Assembly (NCBI GenBank): GCA_002299895.1
Contig: DBOC01000002.1
Span: 124,001 to 188,000, forward strand
DNA length: 64,000 nt
Direction of reading: 5' to 3'
Source: Sphingomonadales bacterium UBA656
GTDB taxonomy: Bacteria > Pseudomonadota > Alphaproteobacteria > Sphingomonadales > Sphingomonadaceae
The translations under genes and the position numbers were made by a program. Shown here in pieces: positions 43,589 to 52,103 of the stretch. The first letter of the stretch is position 1. Each line of letters starts with the position of its first letter. The notes beneath the pieces are model-generated. The model was not told the origin of the DNA. It saw only the letters and a program-made list of their open reading frames with translations, and did no database searches.

Positions 43589-44590
43589 CTACATTTCTCC
43601 GCGCTGGCGGCGAACGGCGTACCATTTTGCGACATTGGCATTGTGTTCTTGCAACGTGTCGGCAAAAATATGTCCGCCTTTGCCGTCCGCGACAAAATAA
43701 TAAGCGCCGGTCTTTTGTGGGTTTAACACGGCCGCAATTGCGGCGCGTGACGGGTTGGCGATGGGCCCTTTCGGTAGGCCAGCCATCGCGTAGGTATTAT
43801 AATCGTTCACATCCCGAATTTCGGACTTGCGAATGCGCCGGCCAAGCGACTTGCCCTTGGTGATGGGATAAATGATCGTCGGGTCGGCCTGCAGCCGCAT
43901 GCCAGTGCGTAAGCGATTGGAGTATACGCCAGAAACGATACGCAATTCCGATTTAAGCGCCGTTTCCTTCTCGACAATGGACGCGAGCGTCAGCGCCTCT
44001 AAGGGCGTTTTGACCATCGCGTTCGAACTGCGTACTGACCATAACTCGGCCATCGCTTTCGTCATGGCATCCTGCATGCGTTTCAGGACAGCCGCCCGCG
44101 ATTCGTTTTTGTCAAAGGCATAGCTATCCGGCAAAACTGAGCCCTCGGCTGGCACGGGAATGCTTCCAGTAAGCTGGTCATTGGCCATCAAGCGTTCATA
44201 CACCATGATCGACGGCATACCCTCGGGAATGGTGACCATGCGTTGGACGGTTTTCCCATCTGTCAGGATGGCCAATATGTCGGCGTTGGATGCCTCCGCT
44301 GGTATAACAAACTCGCCCGCTTTGATGGTGTTAGACGCGCCAAAAATCTTTGCCCGGCTGACAAATGCATCAGCAGATTTAATCGCACCGCTTTTTTCAA
44401 GCTGACGCGCCGCTGACATCATGCTTGAACCTGGCTTAATGATTACAGTTTCTGTGCGTTCGAGTGGCCCAGATGCAGTCCATCCGTGGATGAAGTTACC
44501 AGCGATGATTGCAAGCAGCAGCACCGCGGCAACGACAACCCATTTGGCCAAGCGGAGTTTTGCGTTCTTCACAGACCGTTTCGTCACCAT
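43589..44590 (-). CDS. mltG: Endolytic murein transglycosylase
   Basis: A 333-residue inner-membrane lytic transglycosylase that cuts nascent glycan strands. One N-terminal membrane helix (LAKWVVVAAVLLLAIIAGNF) precedes a LysM-like segment and the YceG domain. The catalytic Glu lies in LTLASIVEKETAL, followed by GVYSNRLRTGMRLQADPTIIYPITKG and YNTYAMAGLPKGPIANPS. It lies downstream of fabF on the same strand, an order common in alphaproteobacteria (acpP-fabF-mltG). It is convergent with the alkylsulfatase gene, two bases apart. Confidence 0.94.
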   Translation of the reverse strand: MVTKRSVKNAKLRLAKWVVVAAVLLLAIIAGNFIHGWTASGPLERTETVIIKPGSSMMSAARQLEKSGAIKSADAFVSRAKIFGASNTIKAGEFVIPAEASNADILAILTDGKTVQRMVTIPEGMPSIMVYERLMANDQLTGSIPVPAEGSVLPDSYAFDKNESRAAVLKRMQDAMTKAMAELWSVRSSNAMVKTPLEALTLASIVEKETALKSELRIVSGVYSNRLRTGMRLQADPTIIYPITKGKSLGRRIRKSEIRDVNDYNTYAMAGLPKGPIANPSRAAIAAVLNPQKTGAYYFVADGKGGHIFADTLQEHNANVAKWYAVRRQRGEM

Positions 44591-44616
44591 GGGGCTTTCT
44601 CATTCAAGTTGTTGGT

Positions 44617-44632
44617 TCCCGCAAATGCGGGA
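44617..44632. repeat. REP-like palindrome, copy 1
   Basis: TCCCGC-AAAT-GCGGGA lies between fabF and mltG. A near copy is at 53493-53510, and both are followed by similar bases. Such short palindromes are dispersed in sphingomonad genomes. Confidence 0.6.
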
Positions 44633-44676
44633 GTGACAAGCTGCAAGATAGGCGATGGTGCTATCACCACGTTCGT

Positions 44677-45936
44677 TTATTCGGCCAATTTCATAATGAG
44701 ACTGGCGTTTGTCCCACCAAAGCCGAAGCTGTTGTTCAAAACAGCCTTAACTTCACGTTTTTTTGCGACATGCGGGACGAGATCAACGCCTTCTGTGCCT
44801 TCGTCTGGATTGTCGAGATTGAGCGTCGGCGGCACAATTTGGTCACGCAGCGCAAGGATGCAGAAAATGCTCTCGACCGCACCAGCGCCGCCCAACAAAT
44901 GGCCAATGGCGGACTTGGTCGAGCTCATTGACACATTTGCTATAGCATCACCAAATAAACGCTTTACCGCACCCAGCTCAATCGTATCGGCCATGGTCGA
45001 TGTGCCATGCGCGTTGATATAATCGATATCGGTGGGTGTCATGCCTGCCTTTTTCAGCGCCATCTGCATGGATCGAAACGCGCCATCACCCTCGGGATGC
45101 GGGGCGGTGACATGATAGGCATCGCCAGATAAGCCATAACCCACCACTTCGGCATAGATTTTCGCGCCGCGCGCCTTGGCGTGTTCATATTCTTCCAAAA
45201 CAACAACGCCAGCGCCTTCGCCCATTACGAAACCATCGCGGTCCTTGTCATAAGGACGGCTGGCGGCTTCTGGACGGTCATTATAGCTCATGTTCAAAGC
45301 GCGGGCCTGGGCAAAGCCAGCGATACCCAGGGGGTTTACAGTGCTTTCTGCACCACCGGCCACCATGATGTCGGCATCATCGTCGCGGATCATACGCGCG
45401 GCATCACCAATCGAGTGCGCACCGGTGGAGCAAGCGGTAACGACGGCATGGTTCGGACCTTTTAGGCCATATTTGATGCTGACTTGACCCGAGATGAGGT
45501 TTATCAAGCGGCCATGCACGAAATGCGGACTAACGCGGCCTGGGCCTTTTTCTGCCAGCAATAACGCTTCGCTCTCAATACCGGGCAGTCCACCGATCCC
45601 TGAGCCAATCGAACAACCTGCGCGCAGTTTTTGCTCTTCGGTCAATTCGGTAAGGCCAGCATCTTCCAATGCTTGGCCTGCAGCATCAATGCCGTAAATG
45701 ATAAAGGGGTCAACCTGACGCTGCACCTTATGGTCCACGCGCTTGTCTGGGTCAAAACCCCAAGGGTGGTCCTTGCCCTTCACTTCGCACGCGATGAGGC
45801 ATTTTTGGTCGCTGGCGTCGAAATGCGAAATCATGCCAGCGCCAGACTTTCCGGCAATTAGGTTGGACCAAGTGGTTTCAACATCTGCACCCAAGGGTGT
45901 AACCAGACCTAATCCAGTGACCACGACACGACGCAT
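44677..45936 (-). CDS. fabF: 3-oxoacyl-[acyl-carrier-protein] synthase II
   Basis: A 419-residue condensing enzyme elongating acyl-ACP. The catalytic Cys is in VTACSTGAHSIGDA, with His residues in INAHGTSTMADTIE and SSTKSAIGHLLGGAGAVE. RRVVVTGLGLVTPLG at the N-terminus and NNSFGFGGTNAS at the C-terminus are diagnostic. It is downstream of acpP by about 146 bp, with a hairpin between them, and upstream of mltG. The order acpP-fabF is standard. Confidence 0.96.
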   Translation of the reverse strand: MRRVVVTGLGLVTPLGADVETTWSNLIAGKSGAGMISHFDASDQKCLIACEVKGKDHPWGFDPDKRVDHKVQRQVDPFIIYGIDAAGQALEDAGLTELTEEQKLRAGCSIGSGIGGLPGIESEALLLAEKGPGRVSPHFVHGRLINLISGQVSIKYGLKGPNHAVVTACSTGAHSIGDAARMIRDDDADIMVAGGAESTVNPLGIAGFAQARALNMSYNDRPEAASRPYDKDRDGFVMGEGAGVVVLEEYEHAKARGAKIYAEVVGYGLSGDAYHVTAPHPEGDGAFRSMQMALKKAGMTPTDIDYINAHGTSTMADTIELGAVKRLFGDAIANVSMSSTKSAIGHLLGGAGAVESIFCILALRDQIVPPTLNLDNPDEGTEGVDLVPHVAKKREVKAVLNNSFGFGGTNASLIMKLAE

Positions 45937-45989
45937 TGCGTTATCTCCAAAATCTAATCTTTACGGCCCTTTAGTGCGAACAGGGGCCA

Positions 45990-46044
45990 AAAAGCAAACG
46001 GCTTTCCGACTGAAGCGCACGTAACGCTGGTCGAAAAGCCGTTT
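45990..46044 (-). terminator. Hairpin between acpP and fabF (partial terminator)
   Basis: On the minus strand AAACGGCTTTTCGAC pairs, with one mismatch, with GTCGGAAAGCCGTTT across about 18 bases, and GCTTTTT follows. Located between acpP and fabF, it could let only part of the abundant acpP transcript read into fabF. A smaller stem (GGCCCCT/AGGGCC) lies just beyond. Confidence 0.7.
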
Positions 46045-46082
46045 GAAATTTAATCTAGCCGCGCATCATCGCGCGTTGCGGC

Positions 46083-46316
46083 TTAGCCGTTGCTATTGAT
46101 GAAATCGATCGCGTCCTTGACAGTAGCTATCTTTTCAGCAGCGTCGTCAGGGATTTCAACGTTGAATTCTTCTTCAAACGCCATAACCAGTTCAACGATA
46201 TCAAGGCTGTCTGCGCTCAGATCATCGATGAAGCTTGCAGCTTCGTTCACCTTATCGGCTTCAACGCCCAGATGTTCTACTACGATCTTTTTGACCCGTT
46301 CTGCGGTATCGCTCAT
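46083..46316 (-). CDS. acpP: Acyl carrier protein
   Basis: A 77-residue acidic carrier of fatty-acyl intermediates. The phosphopantetheine attachment Ser is in LSADSLDIVELVMAFEEEF, the canonical DSL motif. RVKKIVVEHLGVEADKV at the N-terminus and DAAEKIATVKDAIDFINSNG at the C-terminus are typical. GGGCAT precedes the start and a hairpin follows the gene. Surrounded by fabG upstream and fabF downstream on the same strand. Confidence 0.97.
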   Translation of the reverse strand: MSDTAERVKKIVVEHLGVEADKVNEAASFIDDLSADSLDIVELVMAFEEEFNVEIPDDAAEKIATVKDAIDFINSNG

Positions 46317-46408
46317 TTTTATGCCCCTTATTGGTTGGGAGGATGAATTTCAGCTATCGCCCTAATGTGCAGATTAGCTGCTGGCAAGTGGCAAGCGACG
46401 CTTGTGCA

Positions 46409-47146
46409 TCAAAGCATCGCCATCCCGCCATTTACATGGATTGTTTGGCCCGTAACATAACCGGCTTCCCGTGAGGCGAGATAGGCTACGGCGGCACCAA
46501 TGTCAGCGCCTTCGCCCATGCGGCCCATCGGAATACGTGCATTCAAAGCCTCTTTCTGCGCATCTGGCAGGCTTTCAGTCATGGCCGTGGCGATGAAGCC
46601 TGGTGCGACGCAATTGGCGGTGACATTGCGGCTAGCGAGTTCCTGCGCAATCGCTTTGGTCATTGCGGTCAGGCCACCTTTAGAAGCGGCATAATTGGCT
46701 TGACCGGGGTTGCCCGTGGTGCCGACGACGCTGGTGATCGTGATGATACGGCCAAAGCGCGCCTTCATCATGGGCTTCGTCGCAGCACGCATCAGGCGAA
46801 ATGTGGCTTCAAGATTAATGCGGATGACATCATCCCATTCCTCATCCTTCATGCGCATCGTCAAATTGTCGCGGGTAACTCCGGCGTTGTTTACAAGAAT
46901 GTCGATCTGACCCAGCTTTTCAAGCGCAGCAGGGACCAACGCCTCAACGCTGTCTTTGTCGCCGAGATTGCAGGGAACCGCAACATGGTCGCCGCTTAAC
47001 GATGCCCGAAATGCTTCCAGCTTTTCTACATTGGAGCCGGACACGGCAAGGCGGGCCCCTTGGGCCGCCAACGCGTGACAAATGGCACTGCCAATCCCGC
47101 CCGATGCGCCTGTGACGAGCGCCGTCATGCCGGTTAGATCAAACAT
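46409..47146 (-). CDS. fabG: 3-oxoacyl-[acyl-carrier-protein] reductase
   Basis: A 245-residue short-chain dehydrogenase reducing 3-oxoacyl-ACP with NADPH. Cofactor motif TALVTGASGGIGSAI, NNAGVTRDNL, catalytic Ser in ITITSVVGTTGNPGQ and the YxxxK in NYAASKGGL. The C-terminus GYVTGQTIHVNGGMAML is standard. The start at 47146 has AAGGGAG nine bases upstream; the longer ORF to 47221 overlaps the crotonase gene. It follows that crotonase gene with one base between. Confidence 0.96.
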   Translation of the reverse strand: MFDLTGMTALVTGASGGIGSAICHALAAQGARLAVSGSNVEKLEAFRASLSGDHVAVPCNLGDKDSVEALVPAALEKLGQIDILVNNAGVTRDNLTMRMKDEEWDDVIRINLEATFRLMRAATKPMMKARFGRIITITSVVGTTGNPGQANYAASKGGLTAMTKAIAQELASRNVTANCVAPGFIATAMTESLPDAQKEALNARIPMGRMGEGADIGAAVAYLASREAGYVTGQTIHVNGGMAML

Positions 47147-47147
47147 A

Positions 47148-47951
47148 TCATTCTCCCTTAAATTCGGGTGCGCGCTTTTCCAGAAACGCGGTGATGGCTT
47201 CGTCATTGTCCGCCGTGGCATGCGCCAAGCTTTGCATTGCGGCGGACATTTCGAGGATGTTTTTTAAGTCGGCGGTCTGCCCCTCGCGCAATAGCCGCTT
47301 CGTCATGCGGACAGCATGCGGCGGGTTTGCGGCGATTTTTTCGGCAACGGTGCGCGCGGCGGGCATGAGGTCGGCATCATCCACTACCTGCGTAACCAGC
47401 CCGATACGCAAGGCTTCGGCCGCGTCGATAGTCTCGCCCGTCAGGGCCAGCTCGGTTGCTTTTGAAAAACCGACGATCCGCGGCAACAGCCATGCCCCGC
47501 CATCGCCCGGCGTAATGCCCAAGCGCACGAAGCTTTCGGCAAATTTGGCCGAAGACGCTGCAATCCGAATGTCGCACATTGTGGTAAGGTCAAGCCCGGC
47601 ACCAATGGCCGCGCCGTTGACCGCCGCGATTACCGGAACCTCAAGAGCCTGAAACATTAACGGAAGCCGTTGGATACCATATTTGTAATTGCGCCGAGTT
47701 TCTGCAGGCAATCCGGCCCGTAAACCACCGCTATCCGGGCGCATTTGTTTCAGGTCGCCGCCGGAGGAAAATACGGTTCCCGCGCCTGTCAGGATGACGC
47801 AGCGCACCGACATATCCTGATCCGCCGTCATAAACGCGTCGCATATTTGTTCGACGACAGATACATCCGATATCGGGTTCCGCTTTTCGGGCATATTCAG
47901 CGTTATCGTCAGTATGCCGCCATCGCGCGACTGGAGAATTTGGTCGGTCAT
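47148..47951 (-). CDS. Enoyl-CoA hydratase/isomerase (crotonase) family protein
   Basis: A 267-residue crotonase-fold protein. ILTITLNMPEKRNPIS, the oxyanion segment FSSGGDLKQM and VIAAVNGAAIGAGLDLTTMCDIRIA are present; GDGGAWLLPRIVG contains the region that usually carries a catalytic acid. The gene is wedged between fabD and fabG, overlapping fabD by TAATG and one base from fabG, so it is expressed with fatty-acid synthesis genes. The reaction is not identifiable; it resembles PaaG-type isomerase or hydratase homologues. Confidence 0.85.
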   Translation of the reverse strand: MTDQILQSRDGGILTITLNMPEKRNPISDVSVVEQICDAFMTADQDMSVRCVILTGAGTVFSSGGDLKQMRPDSGGLRAGLPAETRRNYKYGIQRLPLMFQALEVPVIAAVNGAAIGAGLDLTTMCDIRIAASSAKFAESFVRLGITPGDGGAWLLPRIVGFSKATELALTGETIDAAEALRIGLVTQVVDDADLMPAARTVAEKIAANPPHAVRMTKRLLREGQTADLKNILEMSAAMQSLAHATADNDEAITAFLEKRAPEFKGE

Positions 47952-48889
47952 TAGATGTCTTTCAACAGGGCTTCGATGTCATCCATGCTGATGACAGATG
48001 ATGTTGTAATGTCTTCACCTGCGCTGCGTTTTACCATCGGTGACAGCACCTTTCCGCCAAACTCCGTGAAATGGGTGACGCCGGCCTCCGCCATGGCAAT
48101 CGCCGACTCGCGCCAGCGCACACGGCCAGTCACCTGCTCCACTAATTGGACCGATATGGTCGCCGGGTCGGACACGGGCGCTGCCGTCACATTGGCGAAC
48201 AAGGGGACCAATGGTGCGTGGATGGTCGTCGTCGCTAGCGCGCTTGCCATTTCATCGGCGGCGGGTTGCATCAATGGGCAGTGAAAAGGTGCGGACACGG
48301 GTAGCAATATACCCCGTTTGATATCATGGTCCTTCGCCAGCAAAATTGCGCGGTCAATCGCACCTTTATGGCCCGAAATAACGACCTGCGATGGGTCATT
48401 ATCATTGGCAACGGTGCAGGTTTCCCCCTCCGCAGCGGCAGCAACTAAGCTCTCCGCTTTCTCAATATCCGCGCCAAGCAAAGCAGCCATTGCGCCCACG
48501 CCAACGGGCACGGCGGCCTGCATGGCGCGCCCACGCAGCTTGAGGAGCGCAGCCGTTACCGACAAAGGTAAGGCACCAGCAGCGCACAACGCCGTATATT
48601 CACCCAAAGAATGGCCAGCGACGAAATTGCATTTCTCCGACAGGCGAACGCCGCCCTCCTTTTCCAACACGCGCAAGGTGGCAATCGCGTTGGCCATGAT
48701 CGCTGGTTGCGCATTTTCGGTAAGCGTGAGTTCGCTCTCCGGACCCTCACACATCAGACGAAATAGATGCTGGCCAAGTGCTTCGTCAACTTCTTCAAAC
48801 ACTGCGCGCGCGATAGGGCTGGCTTCGGCGAGCATTTTGCCCATGCCAATGGCTTGGCTGCCTTGCCCCGGAAATATAAATGCGCGCAT
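47951..48889 (-). CDS. fabD: Malonyl-CoA:ACP transacylase
   Basis: A 312-residue transferase loading malonate on ACP. FIFPGQGSQAIGMGK at the N-terminus, nucleophile Ser in VAGHSLGEYTALCAAGAL, and PVSAPFHCPLM with the catalytic His. The start at 48889 is preceded by a near-perfect AGGAGG five bases upstream; the longer start at 48919 is disfavoured. It begins the operon fabD-crotonase-fabG. No fabH or fabZ gene is adjacent. Confidence 0.95.
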   Translation of the reverse strand: MRAFIFPGQGSQAIGMGKMLAEASPIARAVFEEVDEALGQHLFRLMCEGPESELTLTENAQPAIMANAIATLRVLEKEGGVRLSEKCNFVAGHSLGEYTALCAAGALPLSVTAALLKLRGRAMQAAVPVGVGAMAALLGADIEKAESLVAAAAEGETCTVANDNDPSQVVISGHKGAIDRAILLAKDHDIKRGILLPVSAPFHCPLMQPAADEMASALATTTIHAPLVPLFANVTAAPVSDPATISVQLVEQVTGRVRWRESAIAMAEAGVTHFTEFGGKVLSPMVKRSAGEDITTSSVISMDDIEALLKDI

Positions 48890-48925
48890 TGTTCCTCCTG
48901 TAGGTCGGTGATCGTGCAAAATCGC

Positions 48926-49762
48926 CTATGGTGCAGCGTTGAATGTTGCAAGCCCGAACGGCACAATCCGGTTATCGGCGTCATGGCCAATATCCGCCCG
49001 GCCCAGATAGTCGATACCTGTTCTTGCGCACCAGCGTTGGGCGATTTCCACTGCATTTTCGCCAAAGGGGCGATCATTTTCGGGCACATCGCTGACGCGG
49101 CCAAGCCGTAATCCGGCGAGCCCTGCGGTATGCAAATGGCTGGTGACGTGGAAAAAGGCGCGGTCATAACCATAGAGATATTCGCTGACTTCCTCCAATA
49201 TCAACACATGGTCTGTCAGGTCAGGCATTAACGGCGTGCCAACCATCATCGCCAAGGTCATCAGATTGAACGCCGCATATTTTGTGCCGGCCTGCAGTTG
49301 CGGTTCAAGCGATGGCGGCGACGCATGTAGCATCCAGTCGAGCGCGCGCAGGACGGCGGCTTCACCGCCGTCACGCCGAATATCGGCTGGCATCGGGCCG
49401 TGGCAGACACGACCAATTTGGGCGCCATAAAGTGCGCCAAGCAGATTTCCGGCGTCGCTGTAGCCCATATAGATTTTATCGCCCGCCGATGACTTCAGCG
49501 CCGCAACAGCGTCTTGTGCAATCCGGCAAGCCCCATAGCCGCCGCGCACGAACCAGACCGCTTCAAATTCTGAGTCATTGGCAAGGCCGACAAAAGCCTC
49601 CAGCCGCTCGACATCGGATCCTGCGAAATGACCCGCTTCGGCAAAGCATTGGTCATGAAAAACCAGTTCAGCCATCGGGTGGGTGTTGGCGGCAAGTGCA
49701 GAAACCCGCGCCGCGTCATCGCGGGTGAACGGGGTAGACGGCGCGCAAATTCCGATCCGCAT
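48926..49762 (-). CDS. ldcA: LD-carboxypeptidase (murein tetrapeptide carboxypeptidase)
   Basis: A 278-residue S66 serine peptidase, cytoplasmic, removing the terminal D-Ala from murein tetrapeptides during recycling. The family pattern WFVRGGYGACRI is followed by YMGYSDAGNLL with the nucleophile Ser, the Glu in HVLILEEVSEYLYGYDR and the His in LGRADIGHDADNRIVPFG. It is divergent from mpl 113 bp away, whose product uses the tripeptide made by this enzyme, so the pair makes metabolic sense. It ends 37 bp upstream of fabD on the same strand. Confidence 0.92.
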   Translation of the reverse strand: MRIGICAPSTPFTRDDAARVSALAANTHPMAELVFHDQCFAEAGHFAGSDVERLEAFVGLANDSEFEAVWFVRGGYGACRIAQDAVAALKSSAGDKIYMGYSDAGNLLGALYGAQIGRVCHGPMPADIRRDGGEAAVLRALDWMLHASPPSLEPQLQAGTKYAAFNLMTLAMMVGTPLMPDLTDHVLILEEVSEYLYGYDRAFFHVTSHLHTAGLAGLRLGRVSDVPENDRPFGENAVEIAQRWCARTGIDYLGRADIGHDADNRIVPFGLATFNAAP

Positions 49763-49875
49763 ATTTCACTCCTCCCCTCTTTTGTCACCCAGGCCTAAGC
49801 TGGTGCGTTATGTTTTTGGAACAGAGCGTTCAGCGTTCCATTGCAAAAACTCGCACTAACGCATAACCGCCAAAC

Positions 49876-51270
49876 ATGCACAAAAACAAATCCTATTTCT
49901 TCTGCGGCATCGGTGGTTCTGGCATGTTGCCCTTGGCCAATATCGTCCGTGATGCAGGCGCAAGCGTGGCGGGTTCGGACCGCGCATTGGACCAAGGCCG
50001 ACTGGGGCCGAAATTCGAATGGCTGCAAAGCCTTGGTATCAAATTGTTCCCACAAGACGGCAGCGGACTTATCAGCGGTGACCAAATCCTTATTGCGTCC
50101 GCTGCGATTGAGGACAGTGTTCCGGACATCGCAAAGGCCAAGGCTCTGGGCTGTACCCGCATGACCCGCGCCGAACTCCTTGCCGACCTGTTCAACGCCG
50201 CCCCGCGCAGCGTAGCTGTCGGAGGAACCAGCGGCAAATCGACCGTCACGGGCATGATCGGCTGGATATTAACCGACGCCGGACGTGATCCGACAATCAT
50301 GAATGGTGCGGTGATGAAAAATTTCGTTGCCGATGACGCGCCTTTTGCCAGCGCGCGCGTGGGGCAGGGAGAAGTTTTCGTTTCGGAGGTGGACGAAAGC
50401 GATGGCTCCATCGCCCTGTTCACACCCGAAGTTGCAGTGCTCAACAATGTCAGCCTTGATCATAAAAGCTTAGAAGAATTGCGGCAGTTGTTCGGCGATT
50501 TTGCGCGCAAGGCGAAAGCCTGTGTCTGGAACGCCGATGATGCCGAGACGGCGGCACTGATCGCGCCCATGGCATTGCCGGGCGCGATTAGCTTCGGCTT
50601 CTCCGCTGACGCACATTTTCGCGCAACGGACATCACCGACCTGCCATTGGGTAGCCGCTTCACCTTGCATGCGATGGGCAACGCTTATCCCGTCGCCTTG
50701 ATAGTCCCGGGCCGACACAATATTGCCAACGCGCTTGCCGCTATTGCCGCAAGCGTCGCGCTTGGCGTGTCGGTTGCGCAAGCTGTACGCAGCGTCGAAC
50801 GCTTTAATGGTCTCGCCCGTCGTTTCGACATTGTCGGTACCGCCAATGACATTATTGTCATCGACGATTTCGGTCACAACCCGGACAAGATTGCCGCAAC
50901 TTTGGCGACGTTGAAGGCGTTTCCCGGTCGCATCATCGCCTTCTTCCAACCCCATGGCTATGGCCCCATCCGTGTCATGGGCGCTGAACTGGCGGTCGTG
51001 TTTGCGGAGTTGCTGGGTGCGGATGACCATCTCATCCTCTGCGACCCCGTCTATTTCGGCGGCACTGTGGACAAAAGCATTGGCAGCGAGAGCATCACCG
51101 ACGCAGTCGTTGCCGCTGGCCGCAACGCCGACCATATCCCGACCCGTGAAGACTGCGGCAACCGCATCGTCGAACTGGCGCGGCCTGGCGACCGGATCGT
51201 AATCATGGGCGCGCGGGACGATACGCTGAGTGCGTTTGCGGCGGATGTTTTGGCGCGGCTACAGTATTAA
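49876..51270 (+). CDS. mpl: Mur ligase family: UDP-MurNAc:murein-tripeptide ligase
   Basis: A 464-residue Mur-type ligase. N-terminal UDP-binding motif FFCGIGGSGMLPLANIVRD, ATP site VAVGGTSGKSTVTGMIGWIL, then VFVSEVDESDGSIALF, NNVSLDHKSLEEL, PGRHNIANALAAIAAS and DDFGHNPDKIAATL. The sequence is MurC-related but with the Mpl-like features; with ldcA divergent from it, recycling ligase Mpl is more likely than MurC, whose own gene normally sits in the division cluster. It joins the L-Ala-gamma-D-Glu-DAP tripeptide to UDP-MurNAc. The start ATG has no clear Shine-Dalgarno. Confidence 0.82.
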   Translation: MHKNKSYFFCGIGGSGMLPLANIVRDAGASVAGSDRALDQGRLGPKFEWLQSLGIKLFPQDGSGLISGDQILIASAAIEDSVPDIAKAKALGCTRMTRAELLADLFNAAPRSVAVGGTSGKSTVTGMIGWILTDAGRDPTIMNGAVMKNFVADDAPFASARVGQGEVFVSEVDESDGSIALFTPEVAVLNNVSLDHKSLEELRQLFGDFARKAKACVWNADDAETAALIAPMALPGAISFGFSADAHFRATDITDLPLGSRFTLHAMGNAYPVALIVPGRHNIANALAAIAASVALGVSVAQAVRSVERFNGLARRFDIVGTANDIIVIDDFGHNPDKIAATLATLKAFPGRIIAFFQPHGYGPIRVMGAELAVVFAELLGADDHLILCDPVYFGGTVDKSIGSESITDAVVAAGRNADHIPTREDCGNRIVELARPGDRIVIMGARDDTLSAFAADVLARLQY

Positions 51271-51433
51271 GGGCGAACTCCGCATATACGTAATACCGCG
51301 AATCGCTTGCATTCCCCACCAAACCCCCCTAAGCGCGCCACTTCGCTCAGGCCCGCCTGATTGAAATCGAAGAAAGCCGGAGGGGCGTATGCATGGTGCT
51401 GCGTCAGCGATCGGTAGGAACAAGGAAACGCCC

Positions 51434-51865
51434 ATGCCGCTGTACGAGCATGTATTTTTGGCGCGTCAGGACCTTTCACAGGCCCAGGTTGATGCGCTGG
51501 CAGAAACTGCCACCAAGATTGTAGAGGACAATAAAGGCAAGGTCGTAAAGACCGAAACCTGGGGTCTTCGTACATTGACCTACAAAATTCAAAAGAACCG
51601 CAAAGCGCATTTCGTAATGCTCGACATTGATGCTTCCGGCGACACTATCGCCGAGCTTGAGCGTCAGACACGCATGAACGAAGATGTGATCCGTTACATG
51701 ACCGTCCGCGTGGACGCGCATGAAAAGGGACCATCGGTCATGATGCGCAAGAGCGACCGTCCAGAGCGCAGCGAACGCGCTGAGCGTGGCGGTTTTGGTG
51801 GTGGCGACCGTGATCGTGGTGCACCTCGTCCAGACCGCGCGTATCGCGCAGAGCAGGAGGCTTAA
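51434..51865 (+). CDS. rpsF: 30S ribosomal protein S6
   Basis: A 143-residue S6, beginning PLYEHVFLARQDLSQAQVDAL, with the strand-helix pattern KVVKTETWGLRTLTYKIQKNRKAHFVML. The C-terminal tail is long, charged and Arg/Gly-rich (DRPERSERAERGGFGG). AAGGAAA precedes the start at 51434; the longer ORF to 51389 lies in the leader. The leader (51271-51433) may hold the S6:S18 autoregulatory motif (a CCGGAGGGG stretch near 51377) but I could not confirm its fold. First gene of rpsF-rpsR-rplI. Confidence 0.97.
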   Translation: MPLYEHVFLARQDLSQAQVDALAETATKIVEDNKGKVVKTETWGLRTLTYKIQKNRKAHFVMLDIDASGDTIAELERQTRMNEDVIRYMTVRVDAHEKGPSVMMRKSDRPERSERAERGGFGGGDRDRGAPRPDRAYRAEQEA

Positions 51866-51867
51866 AC

Positions 51868-52092
51868 ATGGCACGTCCGTTTTTCCGTCGCCGCAAATCT
51901 TGCCCATTCCAGGGTAAAGATGCGCCTCAAATCGATTATAAAGATGTACGCCTGCTTCAGGGTTACATTTCAGAGCGTGGCAAGATTGTGCCATCGCGCA
52001 TCACCGCAGTTTCGGCAAAGAAGCAGCGTGAGCTGGGCCAAGCTATCAAGCGCGCCCGTCACATCGGCCTTCTGCCGTACATCGTGAAGTAA
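51868..52092 (+). CDS. rpsR: 30S ribosomal protein S18
   Basis: A 74-residue S18 with the usual core: RRRKSCPFQGKDAPQIDYKD, LQGYISERGKIVPSRITAVS and KKQRELGQAIKRARHIGLLPY. It pairs with S6 on the 30S platform. Two bases separate it from rpsF and eleven from rplI, with GGAGGC upstream of its start, so the three are one operon. Confidence 0.98.
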   Translation: MARPFFRRRKSCPFQGKDAPQIDYKDVRLLQGYISERGKIVPSRITAVSAKKQRELGQAIKRARHIGLLPYIVK

Positions 52093-52103
52093 GGAGCCGA
52101 AAC

